Source: Panagrolaimus kolymaensis (lineage: Eukaryota > Nematoda > Chromadorea > Rhabditida > Panagrolaimidae). From it: 64,000 nucleotides of DNA. Below, piece by piece: positions 10,870 to 22,513 of this stretch. Both the position numbers and the translations under genes were made by a program. Position 1 is the stretch's first letter. Every line of letters begins with the position of its first letter. Below the pieces are notes generated by a model. The model was not told the origin of the DNA, ran no database searches, and worked only from the letters and a program-made list of their open reading frames with translations. The stretch spans positions 62,001-126,000 of the forward strand of contig JAJQJQ010000080.1 in the NCBI GenBank assembly GCA_028622995.1, read 5' to 3'.

Positions 10870-12556
10870 TTATTTTTGGTTAATAGACATAGTAAAAACT
10901 TGAACAGCATTAGTACTATTTATAGTTGGAGAAAAATATCGATCCAACTTATAAAATTTTAAAAATTCTCTACGAATTGTTGGAGTACCAAAAAAGAATA
11001 CAAACATTGGGAGATAACATTTAAGCAAATAAGCACAGTAAGAAGTTACTTGAAAATCATAGGTTACAAATTTATAAGAAAAAAGTGACAAAGTGTAAAG
11101 TAAAGTTATCGTAGATGCTTGTAAAATAGCTTGAAGCAAAGCTCTCCGTTCCACTTTCGGATTTAATGGAGCATAATTTTTAAGCATTCGAGATTTAAAT
11201 ATTCCAAATACAATTAAAATTAACGATGAAACACTCAAACCAATATTCACTAAAGCTATGGTTCGATTTGTAAATTGATGAAATGGGCCACATCTTGCTG
11301 AATCGTTGGAACCAAGAAATTTGCAATCAAAATAGAAAAACACGTATGGATGAACCGCAAAAGGAAATATTATTAGAATTAAAATAAATATTGGAACGTG
11401 TTTAGTTTTCCATAACTAAAAAAATAACAACAATAATTAAAGTTTTAAATAAAAAAAGTACAATCCGACGCATCGGTTTCCATCGTCCGATCGGGCGACA
11501 TCGGGCAACATCGTGCGCGCGCCGGAAAAAAATTCTCTTATTTGAAAAAATTTCAAAAAAAAATTAGGTTCTAGCACGAAAAGTTTTCTTTTATTGAATT
11601 TTTTCAAATAAGGGAATTTTTTTCCCGCGCGCGCCCGATGTTGCCCGATGTCGCCCGATCGGACGATGGAAACCGATGCGTCGGATTGTAGAGAGAAAAA
11701 AATTACAAAAAAATTTTATTGACCATACTTTAATATTTAAAGAATACTTTTTGAAAAACCCTAAAGCCCAAAAAAATGATGCAATTTGCTATTTTTTGTT
11801 CAATAATTTTCGCAAAAAAAAAAACATGTCGAAATAAAATAATAAATAAAAGCTTTTGATTTACCAAACACATATTTTTATATTTGACTTCTATTTATCT
11901 ATTTTTGATCTAAAGCGCCCTTATTTCTTATTTTTTTGTTTTAAAAAACATTTTTTGAAAATTCTTTTTTTCTTCATTTATTTATTTTTTAAATTTTGTT
12001 TAAAATTACTTTATGAATGCTTAAAATAAAAATTAAAAACTTTAAGTGAAATTTAGGGTACAAATTTCATCTTTTTTTTTTTGTTGCAATAAATTATATT
12101 TAAAGAAAAATGGTGCAGCGAAAGTACTATTAAATCGAACATTGTTTACAAAATTATTACTCTTTTCTTTAATTATTAGAACTCTGCAAATGGGTAAGAA
12201 AACTCTACCCATTTATGAAAAATTGGAAAAGACATGGCTGTACTTCGATTTGAACCTTGAATAAAATCCCGAATGCCATTCATAGATTGGACTTGCCACA
12301 TATAAAAATATACAACAGCCATTAATGGATAATCCATACTGTAGCTAGTAATCTTCCCATAAATATTAGCGATGGTATAAATAATGCTAACAAAATAATC
12401 GAAAGCCAAAATCATAAAATATGCTGAATGAAACGTGGTTTTCCTTTCAGTGATTTTTGACAATAAAAACCGAAAAATTGCAATTCCAACAAAAAATAAA
12501 CAAATATTTAAACTAATTTGAAACCAATTTATAAAAGCGTAAGTTTGAGGCTCCAT
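10870..12556 (-). CDS. Nematode 7TM chemoreceptor, copy 2 (Srg superfamily-like)
   Basis: Exons 12209-12556 and 10870-11415 (348 and 546 nt, identical in length to copy 1) encode 297 aa. The protein is almost the same as copy 1, with a few substitutions such as FHNR to FHKW at the exon junction. The 793-nt intron differs from the copy 1 intron and contains a TA-flanked inverted-repeat element. The downstream exon is nearly identical at nucleotide level, pointing to a recent duplication or gene conversion. Function and topology are as for copy 1. Confidence 0.82.
11459..11690. mobile_element. TA-flanked MITE in the chemoreceptor 2 intron
   Basis: A 228-bp element at 11461-11688 lies between TA dinucleotides. 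Its arms (starting CAATCCGACGCATCGG) are inverted repeats of about 95 bp that fold into one long hairpin, with the GC-rich part CGATCGGGCGACATCGGGCAACATCG followed by AT-rich sequence and a short loop. No ORF is present. The TA duplication suggests mobilisation by a Tc1/mariner-type transposase. It is absent from the matching intron of copy 1. Confidence 0.8.
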
Positions 12557-13299
12557 TCAAAAGAAAATTTCTGACTGTTTATTGAAAGTAAAAAAGTCAG
12601 TAAAAAAGTATGACCGTTTTTTAAAATGAAAGCTAGTCGTTACCAAGTTTATCTAACAACCATTCATTTTCTTCATCTTTATAGCGGCTTTAAAATACAA
12701 CTTAAGTGAAAATTAAAGACTAAAATTATATAGTTTACAGCCTTTGGTGACACTTTACTCGTTCAACTCTTTGAAGATTTAACAACCTAATTAGATAATA
12801 AAAAATTAAAAACTTGCAAAATAAAAGTTGAAAGAAAGGCTGTAATTTTTATTGAACAAAAAAGTTGACGTATTTATTCCTAAAAGGTACTTTTACTTTT
12901 TGAACAAGTAATTATTATTAATTTTTATTTTGTGCAGGAAAAAATCTATTTAGACATTCTAGAAAGTTTATAAATAAAAAAGATACAAAGAGTCACAGCT
13001 CTACAAAAAAAAAGCGGAAAAGTGAAGAATGTCTGAAACTTATATTTATAAATTTTGCTAATGAAATCGTTTTCCATTACCATTTCTAATTTAAATTTAT
13101 GATAAGTCGTATATATTTAAATTGTGTTGTAATTAACTTTAAAAACTTAGATTTCTAGGAAATCATTGTCCAAAATTTATAGCTGTTATAAAAAATAGAA
13201 GACCAATTCTAAAAATTGTTTAAATTGTTCTATGTTTTATGGAATCCACTCTTTTGTGAATGGAAATTTATTTTTGGCATTCTAAATTAAACCCAGATT
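12557..13299. other. Spacer between chemoreceptor 2 and lectin 2
   Basis: AT-rich sequence partly similar to 6616-7311. No additional gene was recognised. Confidence 0.5.
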
Positions 13300-14355
13300 T
13301 TATGATGGAGGTTTTTTACAAATCGATCGAGCTAGTATTTTGTCGTATGTCCAATTATCAAAGGCTCCAGTTGTGTCACCAAATATTGGAGCAAGAAAAA
13401 GTAATACAGGACTTTGCAAACCATTATCAAAAGGAGCTCCACCTGACCACCATTTAATATAATCAACAGGTGTTCCATCAGTCCATTGCCAATTAAGATT
13501 ATTATCATCTGTATGTAAACCAATCCATGCTTGCTTAGTAGCGTCATTAACATTGGCTCCGGGATAATATGCAAAATCTAGAATGGAACTGTAATTTACA
13601 AAAAAATAAATAAGAATTGAATAAACTAACATACTTGCAACCCATAAAGCTTCATCCAAACTATGAAGTGAAACCAAATGTGCTCCATCAACTTTACACA
13701 TATCTTCTGCATCCAACCAATTTAAATTTACCATAACCTTATAGCAATATTTTGTTGCATTATTGTATGTCCAATTAACTGGGCAACTCAATGGTTTAGC
13801 CGGTGTTGTACCTTTGGTGGTAGTTGTTTGAACTTTGGTTGTCTCGGACACAGTTCGAACTCCGCAAACAAAAGGTTTGAGATAAGTTACACTGCAATCA
13901 TAAGAAATCCAAAGACCACTCGGAATTTTTATTGCTCCACAATCATATCCCGTAAGATTTAAGGGTTGATTTTTATCCCAATCATTGTAGGCAAATGGAG
14001 TTCCATCCATCCATGTCCAAGTTCCTTTGATATCCAAATCATTTGCACCAATCCAAAAATCACTTACGTCACTATCAGAAAATCTATTTGTAGCTTGTTC
14101 TAAAAATTTAAAACTTTAGTTTTAAATAAACAGATTTAGCCTACGTGTGATTGCCAAATTATCTAGTGAATAATGAATGGATGCCAAATGTCCACCTAAA
14201 TCCATACATGATTCTTCTGCGCTAGTAAAATAAGTTTTTGTTTTATTAAAAATAAAACATAAAGTTTTATCTTTTAAAGAAGGTATACTTCCAGATGGAC
14301 ATGATGCATTTAGAATAGCAAACAAATTAAATAAAAAGAGCAGCTTTAATGACAT
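13300..14355 (-). CDS. Secreted protein with two C-type lectin-like domains (copy 2)
   Basis: Exons 14145-14355, 13635-14099 and 13300-13577 give 317 aa. A signal peptide (MSLKLLFLFNLFAILNAS) is followed by two C-type lectin-like domains joined by a Thr/Pro-rich linker near residues 145-165. Domain 1 has CFIFNKTKTYFTSAEESC and LGGHLASIHS, then W.GANDLD...W.WMDGTPFAYNDW and a final C. Domain 2 has the matching LNWLDAEDMC, GAHLVSLHS, W.GLHTDD and W.WTDGTPVDYIKWW. The classical EPN/QPD sugar-binding triplets are not obvious, so glycan binding is uncertain. The second intron is a multiple of three and open, so unspliced reading is also possible. Nematode lectins of this kind are secreted and often infection-induced. 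Confidence 0.88.
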
Positions 14356-16010
14356 TAATAAAAAAACTCAAATCAATAAATTTTAGAAGAAGAAAAATTG
14401 GTTTTCAATACATAACTTTTCCTTATCACATTTTAAAAATAAAAGGAGATGCTTTTTCTCGTATATAAAGTTGATGTCTTTATCAAAAATGATGCTAAAG
14501 TAAGAGCTATTAAAAATTTTTTAAGAAAATATGAAAATAAAATATAAATAAAATTATTATGTTTAACACCCAACAAAAATTAAAAATACATGCTTTGCAA
14601 AAAAAATTTCTCAGTAAGATGAGGATCAATTTCATTTACGCACAAAAAGCTATTGATGAGTCATAAAAAATTTGAACATTTTTTAATTTTATTGCAAATC
14701 ATAACACATCCCAAATTTTTTTTCTAAAAAATGATGGTATACTTTGATATTTAACTTCATTCATAAATGAAAAAAAATATTATACAAAAATATAAATAAA
14801 AATAACATTGAGTCGCCGCGTTTTGTAAACATCCATCTTGTTTTCTGATCTCCAAAACGATAAAAAAAAAAACAAGTGAAAGTCTTTGGAAAATCGGATT
14901 TGTTTACGTTTATTGATTTTTTCTTTTTTTGCCATTTTTATTTCTTCTTCATTTGTTCTTTTACGCATAAAAGAATTATTTTTCTTTTCCTTTTTTTTCG
15001 AATATTTTAGTATTATTTTTTATTATTTTTTGCACTCAAAGAAGGTATTTAATTATAAAATTTTCTTAGCCTTTGCTCTTATCAAGGAAAAATAGTTTTT
15101 AATATTTCATTTACATTTTCTTAAATTTTTTAAAGCAGAATAATTGAGCGATTTGGACATGGTAGCTTTTTCAAGAATATTCCAAATAAACGTTCTTTGC
15201 TATACAAACAAAGAAAAATTATTATTTCATAAACAACGGGTGTGCGTTTTTTTTCTGTAACACATCAAACCTGCAGCTTACAAATTAAATTTAAACTCAA
15301 GCTACAGAAATCCATCATATTGGACAAATTAATAAAAATGATATTAATACAAATTCTCTTTGCGCATATTCAAAGTTTGCTAAATCTTAACAACCACAAA
15401 AAAAAACTTGCACGAGCTTTGTATTTCATTTTTAAATTATTTCATCAATTTTGAAACAAAATAGATTTTTTTATTTACTTTTTTATAAACCAAACAGACA
15501 ATAATTGATTTTGAAGAGCCATTAATTATATTTCGCATTTTTGTCATCATCCAACCACATTTTAAATTTGTGCTCATAACTTCTTCGACTTAACTGAATT
15601 CTTTGTAAACATACTTTCATCAACAACAACTTTGTTGTCTGTAAATAAATGTGAAAATTGTTTATATTTTTTGTTTGTTTGTTTCACTTTCATTATTATT
15701 ATTTTTCTCAAGATTAAATCTTTCCCAACAATATTCTTATCACTTTGACTTTTTCATTTAAAGCTTTTCTTTTGTTTGTTGGGAGTTGTTGAATTTTTGT
15801 TGGAAGAATGATGAATTCAAGCAAAAAATTATAACAAAGTAATGATAAGATTTTTTTAAGAAAGAAAGTGTTTTAATCCAAAATTAAGAAAATAATCCCA
15901 AAGCCCCAAAGTTGAAGAAATCAAAGTAAAAAATATTAAAAAATATAATATTTAAGCTCTTTGGTTTTTCTCTTTTCCATCATTAACCTAAGATTTAGCA
16001 GAAAGAAATT
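14356..16010. other. Long AT-rich spacer
   Basis: This stretch separates the duplicated segment from the Cys-rich gene array. Short ORFs in it are low-complexity Lys/Phe/Asn reading through A and T runs, without splice support. No RNA gene or repeat was recognised. Confidence 0.5.
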
Positions 16011-16970
16011 ATGCTTTCTAAGTTTTTCAGTACTCTCTTTCTGGCTTGTGTTCTATTAATTGCCAATGCAAATGCTGATTGCTCTTCTGCGGATGTACAG
16101 GTAAGATTGAAAAACTTTAAATAAGTCATCTTTTTTTTTTTGCAAAGGCATAGACGTGTATTTTAAAGTTTTAACAAAAAAACCGGTAAAAAAAAAACTG
16201 GGATCGTGTAATTTCAATCTGAAAATTTCGAAGCCTTTAAAATTTGCAACAACAAAAAAAATTATTTTCAGAAAATTGATGACTGCTATCAAACCAATGT
16301 CTTTAAAAAATTTAACATTCCTGCAAATCCACAAACATTTTGGATACAAATTCAAAACCTCGCAATTTCATCAGATGGTGGAGCAAAACAAATTTGTGAT
16401 GCTAAAAAAGCTTTAGATGATTGCTTGGGTTCCGAGATAATTGAAAATTGTTTTGATATTAAAGATTTTAAAAAGGTTTTATTCGTAGCGGGTGATGACG
16501 ATGGGGCAAATAAAATGATAACAAACTATCTTCAACTTAACTATGCATGTGGCTCAAATTTTGATCGTAGGCTTCTTTTTTAAAATTGTCTTTTTTTTAA
16601 TTTTAAAGGTTTGGTTTTAGTAGCAATAAGTACAGGGAAATGCGTTATAAAAAATATAAAAGTCATGGGGGCATGTGATGGTGGAAATGCAGGTACATGC
16701 AATGGTTATACTGATTATCTAAACTGTGGAGTTAAAAAAGTTAATGATGCATGTGGAAAAGCAAGTGGATGCTTTGTTCACAAATATTTAACATTGGAAA
16801 ATTGTTTTTTCAACAGAAATTGCAGTGTTTGCCCTTCCTTCGTTGACAAACCCAATTCCAATCCAGTTGACGGAATTTGTAGCGATGATGGTAATAGCGG
16901 AAACAAGATTTTTGCTAGCTTGAATTTAATTGTCATTTGTCTCTTTTTTTCGTATGCTTTTTTAAATTAA
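16011..16970 (+). CDS. Cys-rich secreted protein B, GPI-type tail
   Basis: Exons 16011-16100, 16272-16566 and 16621-16970 join to 244 aa. Exon 1 encodes a signal peptide ending near NANADCSS, and its intron falls in the same place in every family member. Exon 2 holds the six-cysteine part (DDCYQT, QICDAKKALDDCLGS, NCFDIKDFKK, YLQLNYAC). Exon 3 holds the ten-cysteine part (GKCVIK, NCGVKKVNDACGKASGCF, YLTLENC). It ends with SDDGNSGNK and a hydrophobic tail, typical of GPI attachment. The exon 3 start was set by the alignment LAISTGKC with LALTTTDC in gene A. Family function is unknown. Confidence 0.82.
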
Positions 16971-18200
16971 TTTAATTTCCAATCCATACTTTAAAAAGAA
17001 GCTTTAATTTATCAAATATTATGAATGAATTTTAAGAAAATGAAATTTAAGAAAAAATATACTATAAAATACTTACTTCCTTCTTTTTTTAATAATGCCC
17101 TTGGCATCTCAGTTAGATAACTGTCAAGCATCACAGGAACAACTGCGCTATGTCTGTATCAGGGTTGCGCGTAATTGCAAAAATTTCACTTACGCAAACG
17201 TAAGCGTAAGCGTAAGTCCAAAAAAGGGCGTAATTACGCAAAAACGTAATTACGTAAGCGTAATTACAAATATTTTTTTTGTGTTTCAATATAAAAAAGC
17301 TATATTATAGTCGTTTTAAAAGTTTATTGGAGTTGTTTTTTGGGGATTTTGTTACATAAATACATACTAAAAGCTGTAAAAACTTTTTTTTATTTTTTAA
17401 AAAATTTAGTTAATTACGCTTTCGAAATTCGAATTACGCAAAATTTTCCGTAATTACTCGTAATTTGCGTAATTCCAAAAATAGGCGTAATTACGCAAAA
17501 GCGTAACGCGTAAGCGTAATTACGCGCAACCCTGGTCTGTATCGAAAAAGTATCAAACTTTGTTAAGAAAACAAAAAAATGCGAAAAGAAAAAAGCTATT
17601 TATAAAGAGTATGATTATTGTGTTTCAAAAACTTGTGATAACCAAATATATGTTTTTTTTAAAACTTTGTCTTTTTTACTTCGAAATACTTATTTTTCAA
17701 GTAAATAATGTTTGATCAAATGTAAAAGCAAGAAGCATCGGGAATCACTGCACTATGAGTGCAAAAAAAGTTTCATCTTTGTTAAAAACGCAAATGCATA
17801 AAGAAAAGAACCTTTTTGTAAAGATGTCGCTTTATTTTATTTTGCCAGATAATCTATCATATTTTTTTACTTCTAGAAAAAAGTTTTTTTTAAGTTAAAA
17901 AATATGTGTGGTTTTTAAAGGTCTTGTTTTTGAGTATTTCTTATTACCAAAGTTTAAGAGACAACAAATGAATAAAAAAAAAATACAACGCACCTTTTTC
18001 CTTTACTTTGTTCAACTTGAATCACTTTTGATATAATAATACTAAACTCAAATAAAAAAAAGATTTATTTGACATCTATATGCTTAAACTAGAAATTTGT
18101 GGAGTTTTTTTATAAACATAAATATGTATAAAATATTCTATTTAAAGAGTTTGAATTTACTTTTTTTTTCAACATAAATCGAAAGTTTGGCTGAAAGAAG
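16971..18200. other. Spacer with hAT-type MITE and tRNA-like fragments
   Basis: Contains the MITE listed at 17152-17542 and two fragments of a tRNA-like repeat (about 17095-17159 and 17730-17765). The remainder is AT-rich with nothing recognised. Confidence 0.6.
17152..17542. mobile_element. hAT-type MITE with GCGTAATTACGC repeats
   Basis: The element spans 17160-17534 (375 bp) and is bounded by the perfect 8-bp direct repeat GTCTGTAT (17152-17159 and 17535-17542), as hAT transposases produce. The ends are inverted repeats (CAGGGTTGCGCGTAATT on both sides). The subterminal regions on both sides hold many copies of the palindromic core CGTAATTACG and the tandem GTAAGC, likely transposase-binding sites. 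No transposase is encoded. Its termini differ from those of the full hAT element at 25975-29984, so a different transposase would mobilise it. Confidence 0.9.
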
Positions 18201-19102
18201 ATGATGTCTTTTAAGTTTACTGGTTCTGTCTTTTTGGTTAGCCTTTTTTTAATAAAAGAGGTTGAAGCTGATTGCTCGGATGCTGAAGCAAAGGTAGCTT
18301 TATTTTATTTTTCTTTGATTGCTAGCATTTGCAATTATGCAACTAAATTTTGTGCTTTTTTGGATTTAATTATCGGGAAAAAATATAACAATGAATCTAA
18401 AAAACTCATATTTATTTTCAGAAAATAAATAATTGTTATGCGCCAGTATTTGAACAACTTGGAATTAATGCGGATCCATTTCTATACCGCAAAATACTTG
18501 AACGATCCATAGCATCGTCGATTAGCGTTAAAAAAGTTTGTTCTGGAAAGAAAGATTTGGACGCATGTATTGGCAATGACACCATTAAAAACTGCTTTAA
18601 TATTAAAGATTTTCAAAAAGTGGCTTTTGCATATAAAAACGAAAATAGCTCAAGATATATGGTAACCAGTTATATCCAACTGGATTACGCTTGCAGCTCA
18701 GTTTATGATCGTAAGTCATACATATATTTTTATGCAAATTCTTAAAGATTCTTTTTAGTTACATTAAGCTCAGTCGATTGTATTTTCACAAAAGTTGTCG
18801 GATGTGATCCAACAGTTCATAAATGTGAAGATTACACTAACTACATTAGCTGTGAAAATCAACGGACAAAACAAACATGTGGAAAACCAGCGGCTTGCTT
18901 CATTCAAAAATATTTAACTCTTGAATATTGTTATGATTTCCCACAATGCAATAATATCTGTGCAACGTATGCTACTACTTTACCTTCAAACCCATTGGAT
19001 GGCATTTGCAAAGAGGATCAAGACTACAATGGTGTAGGCTTTCACGGAGGAAATTTCATTCTCATCTGTTTGAATTTGCTTATTTTTTATCTAATGTTTT
19101 AA
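18201..19102 (+). CDS. Cys-rich secreted protein C, GPI-type tail
   Basis: Exons 18201-18293, 18422-18710 and 18759-19102 give 241 aa. The order is a signal peptide, the six-cysteine part (NNCYAP, KVCSGKKDLDACIGN, NCFNIKDFQK, YIQLDYAC) and the ten-cysteine part beginning VDCIFTKVVGC, with ISCENQRTKQTCGKPAACF and YLTLEYC. The C-terminal hydrophobic tail follows HGGNF. Intron positions and phases equal those of B and D. An alternative ATG lies one codon downstream of the start used here. No function can be assigned. Confidence 0.82.
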
Positions 19103-19801
19103 TATAAATCATTAAGGCTCGAGCCATCCAAGCTTTAAAAAATAAAAATAATTATAGTTTCAAATCAGTATTAATTAAAAAAGATTATCACATTTTGTTG
19201 TAAATTAATAATAAATTAAATTTTTGATTACACTTTTAAAAAACAAACGAACAAAGTAAAGTTTTAGTTTAAACAAAAAAAGGCAGCTAGTATGTCCGTT
19301 AGATGACTGCTATGCATCCCGGGAACCACTGCGCTATGAGTATAACAAAAAAGTCCGATCTTTTCTTATTTATTAAAAAAAAGAGGAAATAAAAAAGGCT
19401 ATTTGCAAAGTGGCCAACTAAGTTCGTCAAAAAATATGTATTTTTTTGCTTGTTTGAAAAACCCTTTATTAATTCTACTTTTTTCCATATAAATCGACGA
19501 GATTGTTTTTCAAAGAGAATGTAATACTCATTTTTTTAAACGTTTTTTTTGCTAAAAGAAACATTATTCAAAACAAAAAAAAAAACAAATAATGTTTGAA
19601 ACACAAAAGTAAAAACAAGAAACCACAAATGATGAACCATCAAAGTTTCCAAAGAATATTGTGATGATCCATTCTTTCATTGTTAGAAAAAAAAGTTTAA
19701 AAAAATTTTAAATATAAAAAAGACACAATCTATCATTGAATTGTATTTCTTCTGAACGTTTTTACAATTTTATCAAATTATTTTTGGTAAAATTTTGAAA
19801 A
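19103..19801. other. Spacer with a tRNA-like fragment
   Basis: AT-rich spacer containing, near 19283-19342, a third copy of the tRNA-like repeat. Nothing else was recognised. Confidence 0.5.
19283..19342 (-). repeat. tRNA-like half, possible SINE or tRNA relic
   Basis: Read on the minus strand, this contains CATAGCGCAGTGGTT, which fits the tRNA D-arm/A-box consensus. A related sequence recurs near 17095-17159 and 17730-17765. No B box or acceptor stem could be found, so it is not a working tRNA gene. Confidence 0.35.
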
Positions 19802-20643
19802 ATGGATTCTTTCTCGTCCATCATTATTTTTATCCTTGTTTTGATTGCCTCAGTTCAAGTTCAAGCTGAATGCACTTCTGAAAAACTTAAAGTATTTTTT
19901 ATTTTAATTTTTAAATTTGACAAACTATTCAAAAAGGATGTTTTCAGGATATCAAAGATTGCTATAACAATACGCTTTTTAAAGAATATGGAGCTCATGA
20001 TTTATATGGACTTAAGCGAGTTTTCGAAAGGCTTCTTGAAAACAAAATTAGCTTTCATGCAGCTTGTGAAGCCAAGAAAAAGCTTGATTCTTGTTTGGAT
20101 GATGATCAAGTATGTTATTTATCCAGCAGCCAATTGCCTGAAAACAAAGAAGATCCTATGTTCATAACTTATTTGAAACTTGAATATCTTTGTGGTCCAG
20201 TTTATGACAGTAAGATATAAAAGTTTTGGCTTTTAAAAAAATAAATAAAACTTTTTTTAGTCGCTTATGAAAACCATGATTGCATTTTTGGCGCCCTTAA
20301 ACATTGTAATAACATTTTTTACCAATTTGATAGTTGCAGTTTCAATAAACTTTCATTTGAATGCGTCACTCAAAATGTAACTCAAATTTGTGGTAAAGCT
20401 GCGGGATGCTTTGTAAACAAATTATGGTCGCTTGAAAATTGTGGGTATAAAGATGTTAAAGATTGTGGTTTGTGCAATTATTTAAATATTAAATCTGGTG
20501 AAGGTGTCTGTGTTGATGACACTCCTAATGGTGGTGATTTAACTGATGTAACGGAGGATACCAACAACAATGGACATGAAAATATGGTAACATTTGGGTT
20601 TCTTGGCTTAATTATCGTCGCAGTTGTTCATATTTTGCTTTAA
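19802..20643 (+). CDS. Cys-rich secreted protein D, GPI-type tail
   Basis: Exons 19802-19891, 19948-20209 and 20261-20643 give 244 aa. The signal peptide MDSFSSIIIFILVLIASVQ is followed by the six-cysteine part (KDCYNN, ACEAKKKLDSCLDD, VCYLSS, YLKLEYLC) and the ten-cysteine part (HDCIFGALKHC, FECVTQNVTQICGKAAGCF, CGLCNYL). An Asn/Gly/Asp-rich spacer precedes a hydrophobic tail, as for a GPI anchor. This is the most diverged member of the long subgroup. Splice phases match B and C. Confidence 0.8.
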
Positions 20644-21211
20644 ACACTTTTTTTATTTATAAATAATTCAAATGTTTAATTATCATTGTTTTTCTTGCTT
20701 TAAATCAACCAACGTTTTTGTTAAAATAAATTTTTTAAAACCCTTTTTTTAAGTAAAACCAAAATGTAAAAAAAACTCATCTTTCATGTTTTTAATACTG
20801 TTTGGTTTGAAAATATTTTTCTCCAACACATAAACATGGTTGAAACTTTATTAATCATCAACGCGAAAACTTTTTTTTACATTTCAAGCAAAAAATGAAG
20901 ATGCGCCTTTAAATCATGAAGAAAAAAAACTAGTAACGATCGCCGCTTCTTTGTTTAACAAAAAATGTTGCTTCTTTGAAAAAGTTTTTAGTCGTCGACA
21001 ACGAAAAAAGATTATTCCACGCTTATTTTAAAGAAACTGTCGAACATTGTTAAATAACAACGATGATACTTGAAAGGTTATTTTAGAAAAAAAAGTGTAT
21101 TAAAAATGCTTATAAAAAGTCTTCGAAAATTAATTAATTTTCCATTTAAAAAATTGCTCATTGGTTATTGGTTGTCTTTTCGAATTCTGAAAATTGCTTT
21201 GAAGGGTAAAA
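20644..21211. other. Upstream region of gene E
   Basis: AT-rich spacer holding the TATA-like element of gene E. No other feature was seen. Confidence 0.5.
21111..21118 (+). promoter_or_regulatory. TATA-like element of gene E
   Basis: TATAAAAA preceded by GCT lies about 100 bp upstream of the ATG. The same CTTATAAAAG-like element precedes genes F-I at 70-105 bp. Confidence 0.45.
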
Positions 21212-21750
21212 ATGTATAAATTAATGTTTGCTTTGATTTTGGTTATCACAGGTTTATTTGCAGTCAATGCTTTTGATACTCTTTGCAGTGAAGAAAATAT
21301 AAAGGTAAAAACTTTTTTTTAAACTTCAGACATTTTCTGAAATTAATTTTTCAGACCCTTGAAAGTTGTTACAACTCCAAACTTTTTCAAAAATATAATC
21401 TTCCAAAAGTTGCTGAGGATTTCGGAGCTAAACTTGAAATTATGTGGAATGGAGACAATCAAACTGTTTGCGATGGTTTCAATGAATTTGATGCTTGCCT
21501 GGATAATTCCACGATCACATACTGTTTCAATGAAGCTGATTTTATTCGGCTTTCATTTGTATCTGTTAATATAAAAAATGCCGGAATTTATGTTCAAACT
21601 TACCATGAAATTAAAAGTAATTGTCAAAAACTTTTTGAAAGTCAACTTGAAGAAGCGGCACAGACTTCATCATCTCAAAAATTCATTATTCAGCCAAATA
21701 TGATTGTTTTCAGTTTTTTCGTTGCTATTTTTTCATTGATTTTATTATAA
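21212..21750 (+). CDS. Cys-rich secreted protein E, short form, GPI-type tail
   Basis: Exons 21212-21304 and 21355-21750 give 162 aa. This is the minimal form of the family: a signal peptide, the six-cysteine part only (LCSEEN, LESCYN, VCDGFNEFDACLD, YCFNEADF, NCQK) and a hydrophobic C-terminal tail after SSSQKF. Exon 1 is 93 nt as in the other short members, and the intron is phase 0 after the first cysteine. The ten-cysteine exon of the long forms is absent. Likely GPI-anchored at the cell surface, function unknown. Confidence 0.82.
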
Positions 21751-22513
21751 TTTTTTGTAATTTTTGTTGTTGGATTTTTAAAACGTTAGAAAAGAATAAA
21801 ACTTTGTTAGTTAAATAATTTTTCCTTTACATTTCTTAAATGAATAAAACTCCATTAAAAACTAAAATGATCAAACAAAGCCTAAGCTTTCTTGATTTCC
21901 TCTCAGAGTTAAAAAGTTTTTTCTGGAACAAGAATATTCTTATGTTATTGCATCTTTCTTCTACAGTGTATTTTTTTTTCTTCTTCATTTCATAAAAAAT
22001 TATTCATCTTTGAAAAAAACAATTTTTCTATTTTTTTCAAAAAAATCATGAAAGCATTGTTTTGAAAATATAAGAAACAAATCGAACAAACAAGGAAAAT
22101 AAGAATCTTGCTTTTGCCAGGAGGCGTCAATGAAACACAGCGAAAAAATAAAATAAAGAAGCATCTTGAAAAAAAATAAGAAGAGAAAATGATGTTCCAA
22201 AAAATGATTCTTCATCGCTTAAAAAAGGGATGGAAAAAAAATAAAATGAAACGATGCGTCAAAACTTTTTCTGTTACTCAAAACTAAAGTTTTTTTTAAA
22301 AATGTTGAATCACACCTTTCGATTGTAAAGACTTACTGGTTAAAGTTTTAAAAAAAGTATGTTTTGATGGAGTAAGTTTTTCTTCATCTAAAAATGTGAG
22401 TCAAAAAGTTTTATAAAATGCTTTTTAAAATGAAAGAGTTTCATTTTTGTTAAATTTTTCGAACTTCAGTTTTTACAAAGGTTCGCAGTTAGTGTTTTAG
22501 TTGTGCTGAAAAA
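21751..22513. other. Upstream region of gene F
   Basis: AT-rich spacer with a TATAAAAT element at 22412-22419 about 100 bp before the gene F start. Nothing else was recognised. Confidence 0.5.
22412..22419 (+). promoter_or_regulatory. TATA-like element of gene F
   Basis: TATAAAAT lies 102 bp upstream of the gene F ATG, the same spacing as in gene E. Confidence 0.4.

Noticed and set aside
14780..15454. Several 60-70 codon ORFs in the long spacer
   Set aside because: Lys/Phe-rich low-complexity frames through A and T runs, with no domain, signal peptide or splice partner.
17160..17534. CGTAAGCGTAAG repeats as a minisatellite or telomere-like tract
   Set aside because: Borders, inverted ends and target duplication define a MITE.
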